Shown here: positions 35,232 to 47,040 of the stretch, piece by piece | Layout of the letters: each line of letters opens with the position of its first letter | Position numbering within the stretch: the first letter of the stretch is position 1 | NCBI RefSeq assembly: GCF_050948215.1 | Contig: NC_135157.1 | Coordinates: forward strand, 5,580,001 to 5,644,000 | Length of the DNA stretch: 64,000 nt | Reading direction: 5' to 3' | DNA from: Halictus rubicundus | Taxonomy: Eukaryota; Arthropoda; Insecta; Hymenoptera; Halictidae | Position numbers and translations under genes: made by a program | Notes under the pieces: generated by a model | What the model saw: the letters and a program-made list of their open reading frames with translations, nothing else | The model's database searches: none | What the model was told of the DNA's origin: nothing

Positions 35232-35490
35232 CAGGGTGTCTCAAAATTATACGTCGTGACCACTATAGCGTTGTTCAGCATCTATGGATCGGTGGAAAAC
35301 TGTTTAAAAAATGCACCGCAAAATTGACAACCTTGAATCTCAAGGTGAAAATTATTTTTTTTTTTTTTTATTGCATCGTATAGTAGTAATCGCGACGAAC
35401 AAAAGTCTCGCAGGAACCACGGGTCTCAAGTAAATCGTTCTCTTAGAAAACGACTTTAAATTTGCTTAAACTATTTTATTCCATTTGTCT
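35232..35490. mobile_element. Family E CAGGGTGT-end sequence
   Basis: CAGGGTGTCTCAAAATTATA starts at 35232 after TA (35230-35231). The interior includes a poly-T run of about 18 (near 35352-35369). Another CAGGGTGT end in the same orientation lies at 35492, so two element ends are arranged head to tail. Confidence 0.5.
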
Positions 35491-35491
35491 A

Positions 35492-35660
35492 CAGGGTGTT
35501 CCAAAAAGGTATAAACGTGGAGGGGGTGATTCTGCACGAGAAAATATAGAATAAATTTTTTTCATTTGTCTCCTCCTTTCCGAGAAATTTGAGTTTGAAA
35601 ATTCGGCGAATCAAGAGCTTAGTTACGATCCATTGCAAAATCGTATAACTGACAGAAAAC
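35492..35660. mobile_element. Family E element, left part
   Basis: CAGGGTGTTCCAAAAAGGTA starts at 35492 after TA (35490-35491). GTGGAGGGGGTGATTCTGCA, GAGAAAAT and CCGAGAAATTTGAGTTTGAA follow in the same order as in the 27491 copy. The distal end was not found. Confidence 0.6.
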
Positions 35661-36578
35661 CACTTGTAGTTCGTTTAATAGAAAAATCACTTTGGATTAA
35701 TAGAGAAGTCAGTTTTTCATTAAACATATCGAATACAACCGAACTTATTTGGGTTTCGACCCGACAGTTAGTTCGAATTCATAATGTAACTGTTTACCGA
35801 ATGTAAGACTTGCAAATTCATTTTAATAACAAGGAAGTACGAGTTGTTATGGGAACACCTGAAACAAACGTGCTTCATAACGATTTATAGTTGGTTATTT
35901 CGTTTGAAAGTTATCGACCGTTTCCATTTCTCCGCGGTACAATAAAATACAGCTTTATACCGTGCACCGCAAAATGAAAATAGATTAGCCATGTACGGTC
36001 AGGATTCATATTCCGAAGTTTCGTGAATGTCTGAAGACGACTGTTCTAAAGTTCAGATAAATATGAAACACAAGTCTCAGAAAGTAATAACCTCGCATAT
36101 TTTATGCGATACTTAACACGTTAAGTGCCGAATATCAACTCCAACAGTTCCCATAAAATTAAAGTATTTTAATTAGTGAAACCGAATCTAAGAAGATCAA
36201 AATTATAGTGGATGCTGCTTGACTCTTCCGATTCCTGAAAATTCTAATTAAATTCGGATTACTCGAATACATTACAATAAAATTAAATTTCAAAATTTGG
36301 TCAAAGATTAGTCTCACCCATTTGGAATGGACTTGGCAGTTAGTGTATTCAACCTTTATTTATAAATATTAGAACTTCTATACATTCTATAGACTATAAT
36401 TGGTTATTTTATTATGGCGATCATTAAGTTCAAAGTCTTCATTCTTGCAACTTTCTATGCATTTTTAAACTGCAAACATAAGCTAAGAGATTGACTAGTA
36501 TAATAAGTTATAATAAAGAATAAGTGCAAAGATAAGTTGATAGAAAAATTGTGTTGATTTCTTATTTCTCTCCTTCGG
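35661..36578. other. AT-rich noncoding stretch
   Basis: No gene or clear repeat was recognised. Confidence 0.5.
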
Positions 36579-36780
36579 CTTAACTTTACCTCAGGAAACC
36601 AGAAATTTTTAACTTTTTTAATGTTATCCTGTAGATTTTTACGAGATAATGCTGAAAATCCTAGTGATCTAGTGATCTCCTAGCATTGAAACATGGATTT
36701 TCGGTATTTTCTCGCCAAAATCTACAGGAGTACAGAAAGAAAAGTAAAAAATTTCTGGTTTCCTAAGGTAAAGTTTAACC
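36579..36780. mobile_element. Family B foldback element
   Basis: The left arm runs from TTAACTTTACCTCAGGAAAC through AGAAATTTTTAACTTTTTTA and ATCCTGTAGATTTTTACGAG. The right arm is its inverted copy, from GGTATTTTCTCGCCAAAATC through TACAGGAG and AAATTTCTGGTTTCCTAAGG to AAAGTTTAACC. Arms are about 80-85 bp with a loop of about 35 bp. TTAA lies at both extreme ends (36580-36583 and 36775-36778). Noncoding. Confidence 0.8.
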
Positions 36781-37770
36781 TCCTCTTCATTTACAATGAA
36801 TATTTACATCCATAGACAGTGATTCTGTGATAATCACAAACTATAGGAATGTTTATCGAATAATTAAAGATCTAAATATACTAGGAAAGTAGCAATGCGC
36901 TAGGAAAGAGAATCAAGTTTAAAGAGATGACACATTAAGCGTATCAGTAATAAAAATTTGAAATAAACAATTGTGTTTACCCTGTTTTAGTGAAAATACT
37001 ATTCTTGTCTTTAATTTTGCTTACAACTGATCATGCTATTGTTCAAAGCACAACGAAGTTGCTGGAATTAGTAATTGGATGAGTGTATCGCATAGATAAC
37101 TTTAGTTTAGATCCGTCATGTTACGAGACCATGTTTACTAATTACGGGTTTAGTAATTACATGGTGTGTCATGAGATACCTGTGCTGGGTGGAAAGGAAA
37201 GTTTATTGAAGTCACAATTAATTTGTTGTGAAGTACCATGGCGAAGCAACGAGTTTGAAGGATTATATTTGTATACCATCCAATTATTATACTAGATGTA
37301 CCGCAAATATTACGAACAAAAGCTTAGTATTTCCGAGTCGCATATTATTGTGAGTCGATCTGTCCTTTCAAATCGAATGATATATTTTTTAGTGCACCCA
37401 AGAAACCGATTATTTATATGTAATTTTGTTTTAAAATTTTATTTACGTTCATGTTGCCAAATAATTAAAACTAAACATTTTAAAATTGTTGTAGATTTCT
37501 CACTTCGTGAATAACTATAAATCGATTGAGACCTAAAAATATAGGTAACTATGTGAAGTCTAACAGCTATGACATTATTGACCGACATAAAAATGTTGGG
37601 TATTGCCATATAGTTAGAAATAGATCCAGATTCTACGTCCATGAATAATTTCATGTAAATTGATTGATATTCGAGGCATAAAAATATACGCTCAAGTAAA
37701 ACTACATTATTGAACGTGATAAAAATTTATATTATTGTCGTATAGGCCGAATGAAACATTCTGCATGCAG
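36781..37770. other. AT-rich noncoding stretch
   Basis: Short frames at 37083-37295 and 37296-37514 plus show no known domain. No gene was recognised. Confidence 0.45.
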
Positions 37771-38388
37771 AGCTTATGCGAAACGGATTCCGTCGCTCGA
37801 ATCATCCAGCACAGAAGCACCATCAGCTCCGGCAATCGTCGCGCGACGTTTCTCAAGTATACACAAAACGTGGGATCGCTGGGCGCCAACGTTTGCATCT
37901 GAAGCAGAAGTTTAAGTGGCAATTAACGCACCGTAAGTTCGCTAATGAAAAGCGAGGGGATATAAAATACCGATGAACAGTGTCGTCGAAGCCCGGGGGC
38001 GCGTTCGCGTGGCGTTGTAATTTTCAAGAGATATAAAACAGAGGCGAGTTCGCGGAGCCCGTGAACACGCGACAACGGTATGGTTCGTTTATTGCGTTCC
38101 GCGAAAACGAGGAACTTTTCGAAGTCTGTTCGGTATCCGGTCGACGGGGCACGGTGTCTGGGAGGGTAGTTTCGACGGGAAATACGAATGGCTCGACGGT
38201 TACGAGTGAATTCGCTGGAATATTCAAAAGCCGATCAAGGAGGGCAAAGTTTTTCCAATGAAGATGATCCCCGGGAAATTCTGTTGGAATTCCAAGGGTA
38301 ACACTGGCCGAGGACACACAGCCACCGGCGCTCTGTAAACAACGGATCGATGTAACGCGCTTTCAACCCTTGCTCCCCTTTTTCTTTT

Positions 38389-38428
<40 letters not shown>

Positions 38429-38920
38429 CGTCATCATCATCTTCTTCCTCCTCATCCTCTACTTCTTTCTTCCCGGTCTCTCGTACCTCGGTTTCTTCCT
38501 TCGTGCCTGCATGAAAAGCCGCGAGCAAAGTGGCTGTGTATCGTTCGCGATCAACGTTTTACACGAAATTCCCCTCTCACGAAAATACCTTGGAATATCA
38601 AATGGCCGAGAGAAGAGCCCTCGAGGAAGCGGAGCGTGGCTCCCCTCGGAAAAACTTTTCGAGCGCGCGGCCGTACGTGATTCCGCGCGATGGTTTATGC
38701 AGTTTTCCGAAAGACCGGCCCATTTCGCCGGGATTTATCATCGCCGCGAAATTACCCGAGACCCGATTACAACCGGCAGCGATTCCGATTCGCCGAGATT
38801 TCGTTTTACGAGTTCTTGCCGGCCGCGTCGCGGTGAACAGCCACCGGCTAACTACCGCACGCGTGGATATCGTTCCGAGCCTGGACTTTCAACTTTATTA
38901 GCTGCATGCAAAAGCTGCAG
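37771..38920. other. GC-rich block with long pyrimidine tract
   Basis: Strongly CpG-rich on either side of a pyrimidine tract. Frames open on both strands (38024-38317 minus, 38235-38528 minus, 38370-38990 plus, 38530-38901 plus) are explained by low stop density and the (CT)n repeat. The 206-codon frame at 38370-38990 starts inside the microsatellite and has no recognisable domain. Confidence 0.45.
38376..38480. repeat. CT microsatellite and pyrimidine tract
   Basis: (CT)n occupies about 38391-38420, embedded in a longer C/T-rich strand continuing through TCATCATCATCTTCTTCCTC to about 38480. On the other strand it would read as glutamate- and arginine-rich low-complexity protein. Confidence 0.9.
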
Positions 38921-40320
38921 TCTTTGTTTAGAATTATTTAGAATTTTCTTTCATCTGTACCGGGCTTGCAAAATGCAGTTGGACGCATAAGCGTTCGTTC
39001 ACTTGTCGAAAGAGAACAACTTTTCTAAAAGCGGATCGAACGAGTTGAACTTTTTTCGGAAGTTGGAACATTTTTTATGATATTCGATAATGTTACAATT
39101 TATAACTTCGACGCATATGTCTCAAATGTAAATTTATCTATGGTCGTCCAAGAATATGGAAATCTACAATAATTTCGCTATTAGTCGACAGAAAAGTTAA
39201 AGAAGTGTTAAAAAGAAATTGAAAATCAATTCTGTAAAGTAATTTTTTAAAAGTGTAACATCTAGAAAATTATTTTCCAAAGTTTAATGCTTGAATTCAT
39301 GAAACGACCATTTCATAGTCATTGAAAATTTCTTTTCTTCATCATTTTAATTAGTTAGATATTAATATATGGATACTCTGAAGAGAATTGAAATGTTTAA
39401 GTAATGTAAGAGTAATTTTACTTCTTAATTCTTTTCATAAATGCATACAATGTATTTAGATGGTATATTGATAAGGAAATTTCTTGTGGTAAAAACGAAA
39501 GAAAATCAAATGGGAAAATCAAAAGTAGGTTCTACAATTTTGAACACATTTTTCACACATATAAATGGATATATCAATCGTGTTCAAATTTGATGTACGT
39601 ATAAGCTGCACTGTTCCGTCATCTTATGAACTAGAATTTTGTCACCGTCTGAAACGGGTTTTCCTTTTTTATCGTCGCGAGCTCTAGTACCGAGTTCTGA
39701 CGCCAAGCGTTTCGATCCTAGTATGGAATTCGCGACAGAGTCGAAGATTTATAAATCCAAAATGAACTACTCGTCTCCGATATTTGGCGACCAAATGTGC
39801 GGAGTACGAACAGTTAGGAAAATCCCGAGTGACCATGGACGTGTCGTAAATCCATGTTTTGGAAAGTATCCTCGTACTTGGACACAACGGATTCTCAAGA
39901 ATTGCCGTGCCAAGAAGTTGCGAAAAATTGGGGAAAAGTTCTCTGACCGAAGGGTTGTTTCGCTTCCTTTTTTAAAGGGTGCATTTTCGTGTAATACTGT
40001 TCGAATTTCTGAAGAAGAGATTTCGACTTATCGAGAGTTTTTAGTAAAAGGAGTTTAACGAACGAAATTTTGACGTACAGGCGCTTTGTACGAAGGTTAA
40101 TCATTTTTCTATTATTTAGACGTAGTGTAATAGTGTAACTGTAATCTATGGTTGTTGCGGAGGTATATTGGAACTTATCTATTATATCTGGAATCACTTA
40201 TTGTGACTCTGGTTTAATGAATTATATTTTATAAAACCCTACAATAGAGAAAGAAAAATTCAATTTTTCAAAAATAATTATTTTCTGTATAAATATATTA
40301 ATAAGACAAATGTTATCAAT
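38921..40320. other. AT-rich noncoding stretch
   Basis: A degenerate family A right end lies near 39431-39455 (TTTTCATAAATGCATACAAT). The 139-codon frame at 39639-40058 begins at a non-ATG codon and has no known domain. No gene could be supported. Confidence 0.4.
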
Positions 40321-40424
40321 TTTTTAATTGGCCCGCCGTGATATGCGTTTGATTCGCGACTTATTGCAAGCCAAACTAATATTAGGCAATTCGTTCAACA
40401 TGGTAGAGGCACTGGTTGCAGCTT

Positions 40425-40565
40425 GTCGAGCGAGCGATTGCGATACTTTTCGAACGAGTGGTTTGCGAATGTTTCCACACGACTATTTTCAAGCGAACGC
40501 TTCGAGTGGTTTTGAATGAACGAATTCCGAACGCTTTCGAACGAGTATTTTCGAATGGATGTTTA
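40425..40565. repeat. Degenerate TTTTCGAACGAGTG-type repeat array
   Basis: Related units TTTTCGAACGAGTGG, TTTTCAAGCGAACGC, TTTTGAATGAACG, CTTTCGAACGAGTA and TTTTCGAATGG recur about every 24-30 bp. The short frames at 40328-40519 and 40416-40601 fall within it and look like by-products. Confidence 0.6.
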
Positions 40566-42184
40566 GGGGTTGTTGTACGAAACTTCGAAAGTAGAATTTA
40601 GAAATAGAAATTTCTTAGACTGACGATTCATGAATTAAATTGAAAACACTAAACGTACCACTGTTAAATGACCGGCATTTAATTTTAAAATGATTAAAAT
40701 GATAAATCGATGGGAAATCATTGAATAAATGTCATTGAATTAATTTAAATGTAATTTGGTTTTAATATCTACAAATCTGTGATTTTATTAATTTTTAACA
40801 TAGATACGTTCGTAAATATACTTGTATATAGCTATAAAATAATATGATTCACTATAAATCGAAAAATTCCGTCGAAATGCTATCTAGTGAAATCCGTTTC
40901 AATTCTTCAGGGTCAAATGTTTACGACAGAATATAAATCTCCGAAAATTACAGTTTTTAAAATGGTATCCAACTTCTTCTTCAAGTACGTTCGATCAAGA
41001 GTATTAAGCATACTTTTCCACTTCTGGACCCGATTACGCCAAAAGTAATTCACCTTCCTCGGAACTCATAATTCGTTATAAACTTTCCCGATGTTTCACT
41101 TTTTTTAAAAATCTTCCTCTCGTCGTCGGGGTCGCGTCAAAGGGAACGACGGCGAATATATCAAATCTCGCTGTAAAATAAGAGTTTTCCAATAAACATT
41201 AAACGGAGATTTTCAACAGCTTCAACCGAGCATTTCGCGAGTAATACTTTCGTTTTAATAGAGACGAACGGAGGGGTCGTAATCGGAGTTTACGATCGAT
41301 ATTATTGCTACCTTTTTTTACACCTGTTTCAAGAGGTTCCATCAATCAGGAAACGATTTTGCATCGATCGGAAGGTAGTAGGTTTTCTTCAATCCTCGTT
41401 TAGGCGATGTCCAAACATTTTTAACCGTTTCTTATGCAGAGATTTATTTTTACATGACGCTGGATAATCGATTCTGCCCATTATTGTGTAAGAATTATTC
41501 CGATCAATTTTTTTAATTCGAATTTTGTGAGTAAACTGAATATTGTACGTCCAGATAATACGAAGTCTCATTTTAGACACGAATTATAAATGTGACGCTT
41601 GGTGACGGTGTAACAAAATGTATAAAATAAAATGGAATGGAAATTATGAGAAGCTATATTTGTACAACATCAAAATTTTTAGTCGTGTTCCTTGTCTCTC
41701 TACATCAAAAACAATTATGTAAAAAATACGTGAAATTCTGACATGGTCCGTTCGAGGACTGAAATTGTTTAAAAAATACATTCATGGTTTCACATGACAA
41801 AACTGTAGATTCCCAATAAAAAAATACTAAATAATAAAAGGCTGTATATTTATAAAGATAAACTTGTAAAATACAGCTGGATGACGATGAATAAAGTTTT
41901 TTGATTCGTCAACGCGAATAACGGAGGAAACGAGGCAATAACGAGAAATAGGTAGAAATAAATATTCTGGATAACAATATCCAGAAGACTAATAATAACG
42001 AATTGACGTTCTCATTAAATAATTTAAAGCCGTTGACAAAAAATGTTACAAGAAATTGTAGTCCACCACTCAACATTTTCGATCATTCGCTATGGACTTT
42101 CCGTGCTCAATTAAACGCGAAAGAAAGAATTCAGTTGGCATGAGATTGAAACTGCGCGGCACAAAATGAAAAATTTTCTAGTGA
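40566..42184. other. AT-rich noncoding stretch
   Basis: A perfect hairpin occurs at 41965-41985 (TTCTGGATA with its complement TATCCAGAA). A slightly more balanced patch occupies 41000-41300. No gene was recognised. Confidence 0.4.
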
Positions 42185-42381
42185 AATTATTGAAATGTAC
42201 GAACAGTTCGAGTTGCGATCTGAGGTCGGGCATTATCGTGCAAAATTGCAATCTCATTGCATAGCAACCCACTTCTTTTGTTTCGGACGGCACGTCTTTT
42301 CATCGCAAACTTTTGCGCGAGTTTCAGCTGCGCTATTCTTTTTTTTTTGCAAACAAAAACCGAATCATTGAGCAAGCTCAC
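42185..42381 (-). pseudogene. Mariner transposase fragment (HDNARP region)
   Basis: The minus strand encodes KRSGLLCNEIAILHDNARPQ followed by IATRTVRTF, then a stop. ILHDNARPQ corresponds to the mariner signature around the second catalytic aspartate (HDNARPH in many copies), at about 42240-42220. The preceding KR-G-L spacing also fits mariner. The conserved HPPYSPDLAPSDYH part does not follow in frame. No start or N-terminus is present, so this is a dead fragment. Confidence 0.75.
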
Positions 42382-42565
42382 TTTGTTCCCACCCTTAAAT
42401 ATCAGATCGCTACTTTCCGAACCGAATATCCAGGCACGTCATCTTTTACATTTTTTCAAGCAATGCAACTTAAAGATTTAAAGCTACACACTTAATGTGT
42501 TATGTTCTGCTGTACCTACACTACTAATGTATAATTGTAAGATGTCATATCAACCTAATGTACGT
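42382..42565. other. Noncoding stretch between mariner fragment and half element
   Basis: No independent feature was recognised. Frames at 42257-42495 plus are shadows over the mariner fragment. Confidence 0.4.
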
Positions 42566-42696
42566 ATTGGTCCGTGTTTTTCGTTAATAACTCCCCAATA
42601 AAGCCGCGGATAACATTTTCACAATGGAAAACGTTACTTCAAATGATTTCAGGAATTATCCCTCTCAAGGAAGTACAACATTTTTGGGACACCCAG
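42566..42696. mobile_element. Family F half copy
   Basis: ATTGGTCCGTGTTTTTCGTT starts at about 42566. TTCAAATGATTTCAGGAATT and CAAGGAAGTACAACATTTTT follow, ending with GGGACACCCAG before TA (42697-42698). It matches the right arm of the element at 17222-17552. The left arm and core are missing. Confidence 0.75.
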
Positions 42697-43660
42697 TATA
42701 TTAGACCTTATTTTAATACTAATGTATAGCGTTATAACTCCCTCTTTAACTCCCTCGAGAGTTCCACTTACGGTCTCAATAAAAAGAAAACCGGATCATT
42801 GCGCGATCCTCACAGTCGGCGGAATTATTTGTTGCGACATTTGTTGTAAATAACTCACGTGTGACACCGAACACGAATCTCACTATGATTTAGTAGCCGG
42901 CAGCTAGTTTACTGAATTATATACAGACATAATGCACTCGCAATCCTCTTCGGAGTTTCAATCGGCGGTAATTTCAAAGCAGATTCTATTTATAAACCTC
43001 TTCACGTTTTGGTATACTAATAGCATTATATCATCAATCATTGAAATCGACGGTAAGTACATGGAGTCAGTAGCGAAAGCTGTAAGTTTCTCACGAGAAA
43101 ATTTCATTTATCTGATAGATATAAACTAGGGTAAGACACCCAATTACTGTGCCTATATTAATTATATTTATTTTTAAAGAATTTCACAACTAATTCTTTC
43201 ACTTCATTGTGTTATAATATCTACATATATTAGTATAAACTACATCCTACTTACGTCGATAGTGGCGAAAATTGTGTTAAGACAATTTTATTCGTTCTAG
43301 GTTGTGTCTCGAAAAATAAATTATAAATTAATTATAATTGAATCATAATTCATGAATGATTATAAATATAATAAATATAATAGTTTACTAGAAATATTAT
43401 AACTATTTGAACACACCAGTTTATTACTGTTTCTATTCGTTAATCACAAACATCTTGCTAAGGATCCTTGTGTTTTGGTTACAAAACTGCGGAGACGACT
43501 AGTACTACATTATGTTAATATTTACATTATCCACTTTGCCTATTAAAGAAACAATAACTTGTGACGATCATGACACTAGCAGCAGCCTGCAACGCCACAA
43601 AATAATTCAATCAATGAAATTTTCTATTCCGGAGCCGTGGAGGCTGAGAAGCTAGGAGTT
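42697..43660. other. AT-rich noncoding stretch with family G left end
   Basis: A family G end lies at 43130-43165: AGACACCCAATTACTGTGCC, then TATATTAATTATA, closely matching 63563-63590. The right end was not identified. No gene was recognised. Confidence 0.45.
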
Positions 43661-44110
43661 ATCAAATCTCCCTCTTCTTTCGTTTCTATGGCCCGCGATA
43701 ATTTTCTCCCGGGGTTTACGTGGCTCGTTCGTCTTGGCCTCTGATTGGTCGTTCACCTATAAATTTTACAGTCGGCATTCGTTGCCGGTTAAAGAAATTT
43801 CCTCGTTTACAGCCACGAGCCCGCCTCGCGGTAACTTGCTGCCGGTGGAAGAAGGGGGAAACAAGCAACTGCGATAAAAGTGGGAGGATTACGAAATTAA
43901 CGATTAATCTTGCCTAATGGGATAACGGAGCTCGGGGAGGGCGAAACTGAGGTAAGAAATGCTGGACGCTTTTGATTATGCCGCGGCAATGTGTTCAAGA
44001 TTTTTCCCATCGTTTGATTTTGCTCGAATCGAGAGCATGGTTCTGCTTCAGCATTTTCATCGGAGAAGGAAGCAGAAAATATACCGGGTTCGCTATAACT
44101 TGCGGGACAC
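43661..44110. other. GC-rich block with CCAAT/TATA-like text
   Basis: Balanced to GC-rich unique sequence. CTGATTGGTC (inverted CCAAT) at 43741 is followed 10 bases later by TATAAAT at 43758-43764, a spacing shorter than typical. An initiator-like site could not be fixed. The frames at 43720-43917 and 43897-44124 are unrecognised. Confidence 0.3.
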
Positions 44111-45000
44111 ATTTCAGAAAACACTAGTATTGCATTAACACTTAATTATTACTGTATGTGCAAGAATAACTTAAAAACGCTGAAGAACGTGGAAAAAGAA
44201 TTTCCACGAAGATTGAAAAGAACAGAATTTTTAATAATAATTATGAGAAGACACGGATAAAGACAAATCTAAGCAAAATATTCTATACTGTTTTGAAAAT
44301 GGTTCGACGTTATCTATACAAGGATAAAATAAAAAATATATATTATAGCTCTATTAAAAAATTGATATGTGACCCCCACAGATAAAATATGCAACATTTA
44401 TCTGAAATATTTTCTTACAGTTGTAATACTGAGGGAAATAATCGCGTGTACACATTTAAAATATAGAAGTCATACCGTATAAGTAGTTACTGATTATTGA
44501 AACACAAAAATGATTATAACTTAGAAATAAGATCAAATAGAACACGCGTTTATGCGAACATTTTTATCTTTTATATCTTTCATAATAACCATCATATTAA
44601 TAGACATGCACGTTTATCAAATCTGGTATCATTATATAAATTTGACATTAAGAAACGAATTAAATTCAAGTGACCTTGAAATAATTAACACAAAGTGCTC
44701 TTTATATTATGCCCGAACTGCACATGTAGATATACATTTATCAACGAATATATCAATTTTCATTTCACATTTTGGAACGAAGCCATACATTGATAAAACC
44801 ATTATTCACCTCGTGCTAATGATGAGCAAACCATTAGACCCCGAAGGGATTCAACGTTTTTGTCGGGTATTTCGCCGTAACAAATTGAACGGCGATTTGA
44901 ACCCGATACGCCACGCATTGTGTAAAAAAAAAAACCGGAATTGTTTATCGCACCGGTAAATCTTTATTTTTGCAGCTAGTAACAGTGTCCAGTGCCGAAT
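44111..45000. other. AT-rich noncoding stretch
   Basis: The 135-codon plus frame at 44552-44959 starts with a hydrophobic segment (FLSFISFIITIILID) that could be read as a signal anchor, but the remainder matches nothing I recognise and the DNA is AT-rich. It is left unassigned. Confidence 0.35.
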
Positions 45001-45560
45001 TTTAATCCGCGGCCACAAATTCCAACGTACGATCTGCCGCGACCACAATTTATCACGGTTACTGATCGGCTTTCCGGAAAAATTGCCGGGGGACTACTTT
45101 CAAAAATTATTTCTCGTTATGCTCGGGTCTGCCGCGCCGGGGAAAAGGTATAACCCAATAAAGCGAGTACCGTAGCACACGGGTAACGTAGCATCGTTAC
45201 TGTAAAATCGAATTCCTTCGATTTCCCGGCGTAACCTTCGGAGGAATGCGATTACGGTTTTCACGATTCACGGCGGTGAGCGTCATTGACCAGGAAAAAC
45301 GTGTAAAAGGCGGGGGGAGAGGGGTGGGGGTGTGGCGTTACAGCGGGAACGGAAAATTTTCGGAAATGAATTCGATTAGCGACGAATCTGAATTCAAAGC
45401 GGTTACCGGTAATGGAAATCACTGCGATACAATCTACGGCGATTTTTCGGGGCTGCTCGACCGATTTCCAGATATTCTGCGAGTTCGTTTACGGAGCCGA
45501 CCTATGGTTTCCCTCTGAACACATGTAATTACGGGGAATACAAACTCGCCCGAATGTAGA
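45001..45560. other. GC-rich block with G-run cluster
   Basis: CpG-rich. It contains GGCGGGGGGAGAGGGGTGGG at about 45309, continuing GGTGTGG, which has the run pattern of a possible G-quadruplex. The 90-codon frame at 45246-45518 spans it and has no recognised domain. Confidence 0.4.
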
Positions 45561-45620
45561 TAGAGAATCCCCCCAGGAAAAAGAGTTCTTTTCAGCTTAG
45601 GCTACTGTGCTCTACATGTA

Positions 45621-45889
45621 CAAGGTGTGCCAACTTAAAGTATTACAAACTGTTTTCTCAGAATCTAATGAGGATATCGACTTCGTGGGCTAATATTTTA
45701 GTATGTGTTACATATTTTTGTGGTAACTCTTTTGGGGGTGGGTCCGAATATTTTTTTTAAATGGTAAGTTGTTATAGCGATACCTCTCATTAAACGGAAG
45801 ACAAAAATATTAGCCCCCGTAACCATTTAATAAAAAAAAGAAAAAGAAATGAAGTCGATATCTAGTAACACTTTAGTTGGTACACCCTG
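45621..45889. mobile_element. Family E MITE, complete
   Basis: The left end CAAGGTGTGCCAACTTAAAG starts after TA (45619-45620). The right end TTTAGTTGGTACACCCTG stops before TA (45890-45891). The terminal repeats match over about 26 bases with few mismatches. The interior is also partly palindromic: GATATCGACTTC near the left end and GAAGTCGATATC near the right. Length is 269 bp with no coding capacity. Confidence 0.85.
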
Positions 45890-45891
45890 TA

Positions 45892-46700
45892 TACTGATCA
45901 GTCAAATTAATTATCTCCTAAGTCCCTTTTTAGTGAAATTCTGTTTGTTGAAGTTTTATATATCTTTATATATTCTTGATTTTTTGGTGGAAAAATTACA
46001 CCATTTTCGAAATCTAGATTGACCAAGCTTTTGCACCACAGTCTTTGATTAGAGTGATGATTTTTGTGTAGAATGAGAATTTCCTACCCCTCTTACAACA
46101 AATTGGAGTGAAATTGAAATTCGTTTTCTGTCTTGATTGGTTGAATGAGTTACAAATAATGTGACAATAGCTTTAAATTCTTTCAATGCGTTTCAATTCT
46201 CTCACTCATTTTTGTCGTAAATGTATAAAATTGACTGTCTAGTTATGACGATATAGAAGATATTTTTTAATGGTATCAATGAATGAATACGCTGAAATGA
46301 ATATTTTTGTGTTAAGCTAAATTTGTAGCAGGTTTTCAAGCTGACCAATGTTTTTTAAATACGCGGAAAATGATTAAACTATTAGAAATACTTGTATGAA
46401 TTAACAGTTAAGAATAACATTGAAACAATTCATTTTTAAATGAAAGTCGATGTACACATTGTTAATTCCTGTTATGTTTTATGCAGTATTGATGTTTGCA
46501 AAATGCAAATATAATAAATATATTTTTCATACTATAACTTTAATAATTTGATGAGTCATGTGTATATTTCTTCTTTTGCATATTGTGGCTGATTTTAAAG
46601 TAACCTCTAAACATATTTTTTATAGCATTACGAATTCAAGGAGATTATTTCTCAATTACATTGTAAGAACATTCCATCTTCAAAATGATCTTGGACATGT
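45892..46700. other. AT-rich noncoding stretch with a family A right end
   Basis: A family A right end lies at about 46200-46239: ATTTTTGTCGTAAATGTATA then AAATTGACTGTC, before TA (46240-46241). The rest is AT-rich with no recognised gene; the 67-codon frame at 46558-46761 runs into the minisatellite. Confidence 0.5.
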
Positions 46701-46706
46701 AGGGGG

Positions 46707-46875
46707 TTATGGGTCAGTGCATTGTCAAGATTCCCAAGGACGACATTCCAGGGTCATCTGAAATAGACACAGCTATCATTCCAAGGGTCTCAGAGTGCAG
46801 TGGACCACAATACCAAGGGTTTCAGGAATGCAAAGTGTTACAATACCGAACGTCTTAGGAACGCAAAGGGCCAAA
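46707..46875. repeat. Minisatellite with about 33-bp period
   Basis: The clearest units are ACAATACCAAGGGTTTCAGG (46807 on) and ACAATACCGAACGTCTTAGG (46840 on), each followed by AATGCAAAG- or AACGCAAAG-like text. A preceding unit begins ATCATTCCAAGGGTCTCAGA (about 46775), and weaker units extend upstream. There are four to five diverged copies. Confidence 0.75.
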
Positions 46876-47040
46876 GTATCAAGCTACCCTTGAATGTATA
46901 GTTCATAGTTCTAAAAGTGATGTCCGCAGATTTTAATGAAATTTAGAAAATATGGATTGAATTCTTATTGTACTTTTATGAAGTACCGACGTTTTGGACT
47001 TGCAAATATATATTTAGCAATATTGCAGTCAATATTATAG

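Noticed and set aside
38370..38990. 206-codon frame as a membrane protein
   Set aside because: It begins within a (CT)n repeat that yields Ser/Leu runs mimicking a membrane segment; the rest is compositional.
44552..44959. Frame with N-terminal hydrophobic segment as a secreted protein
   Set aside because: AT-rich DNA readily encodes such Ile/Phe/Leu segments, and no downstream domain is recognisable.
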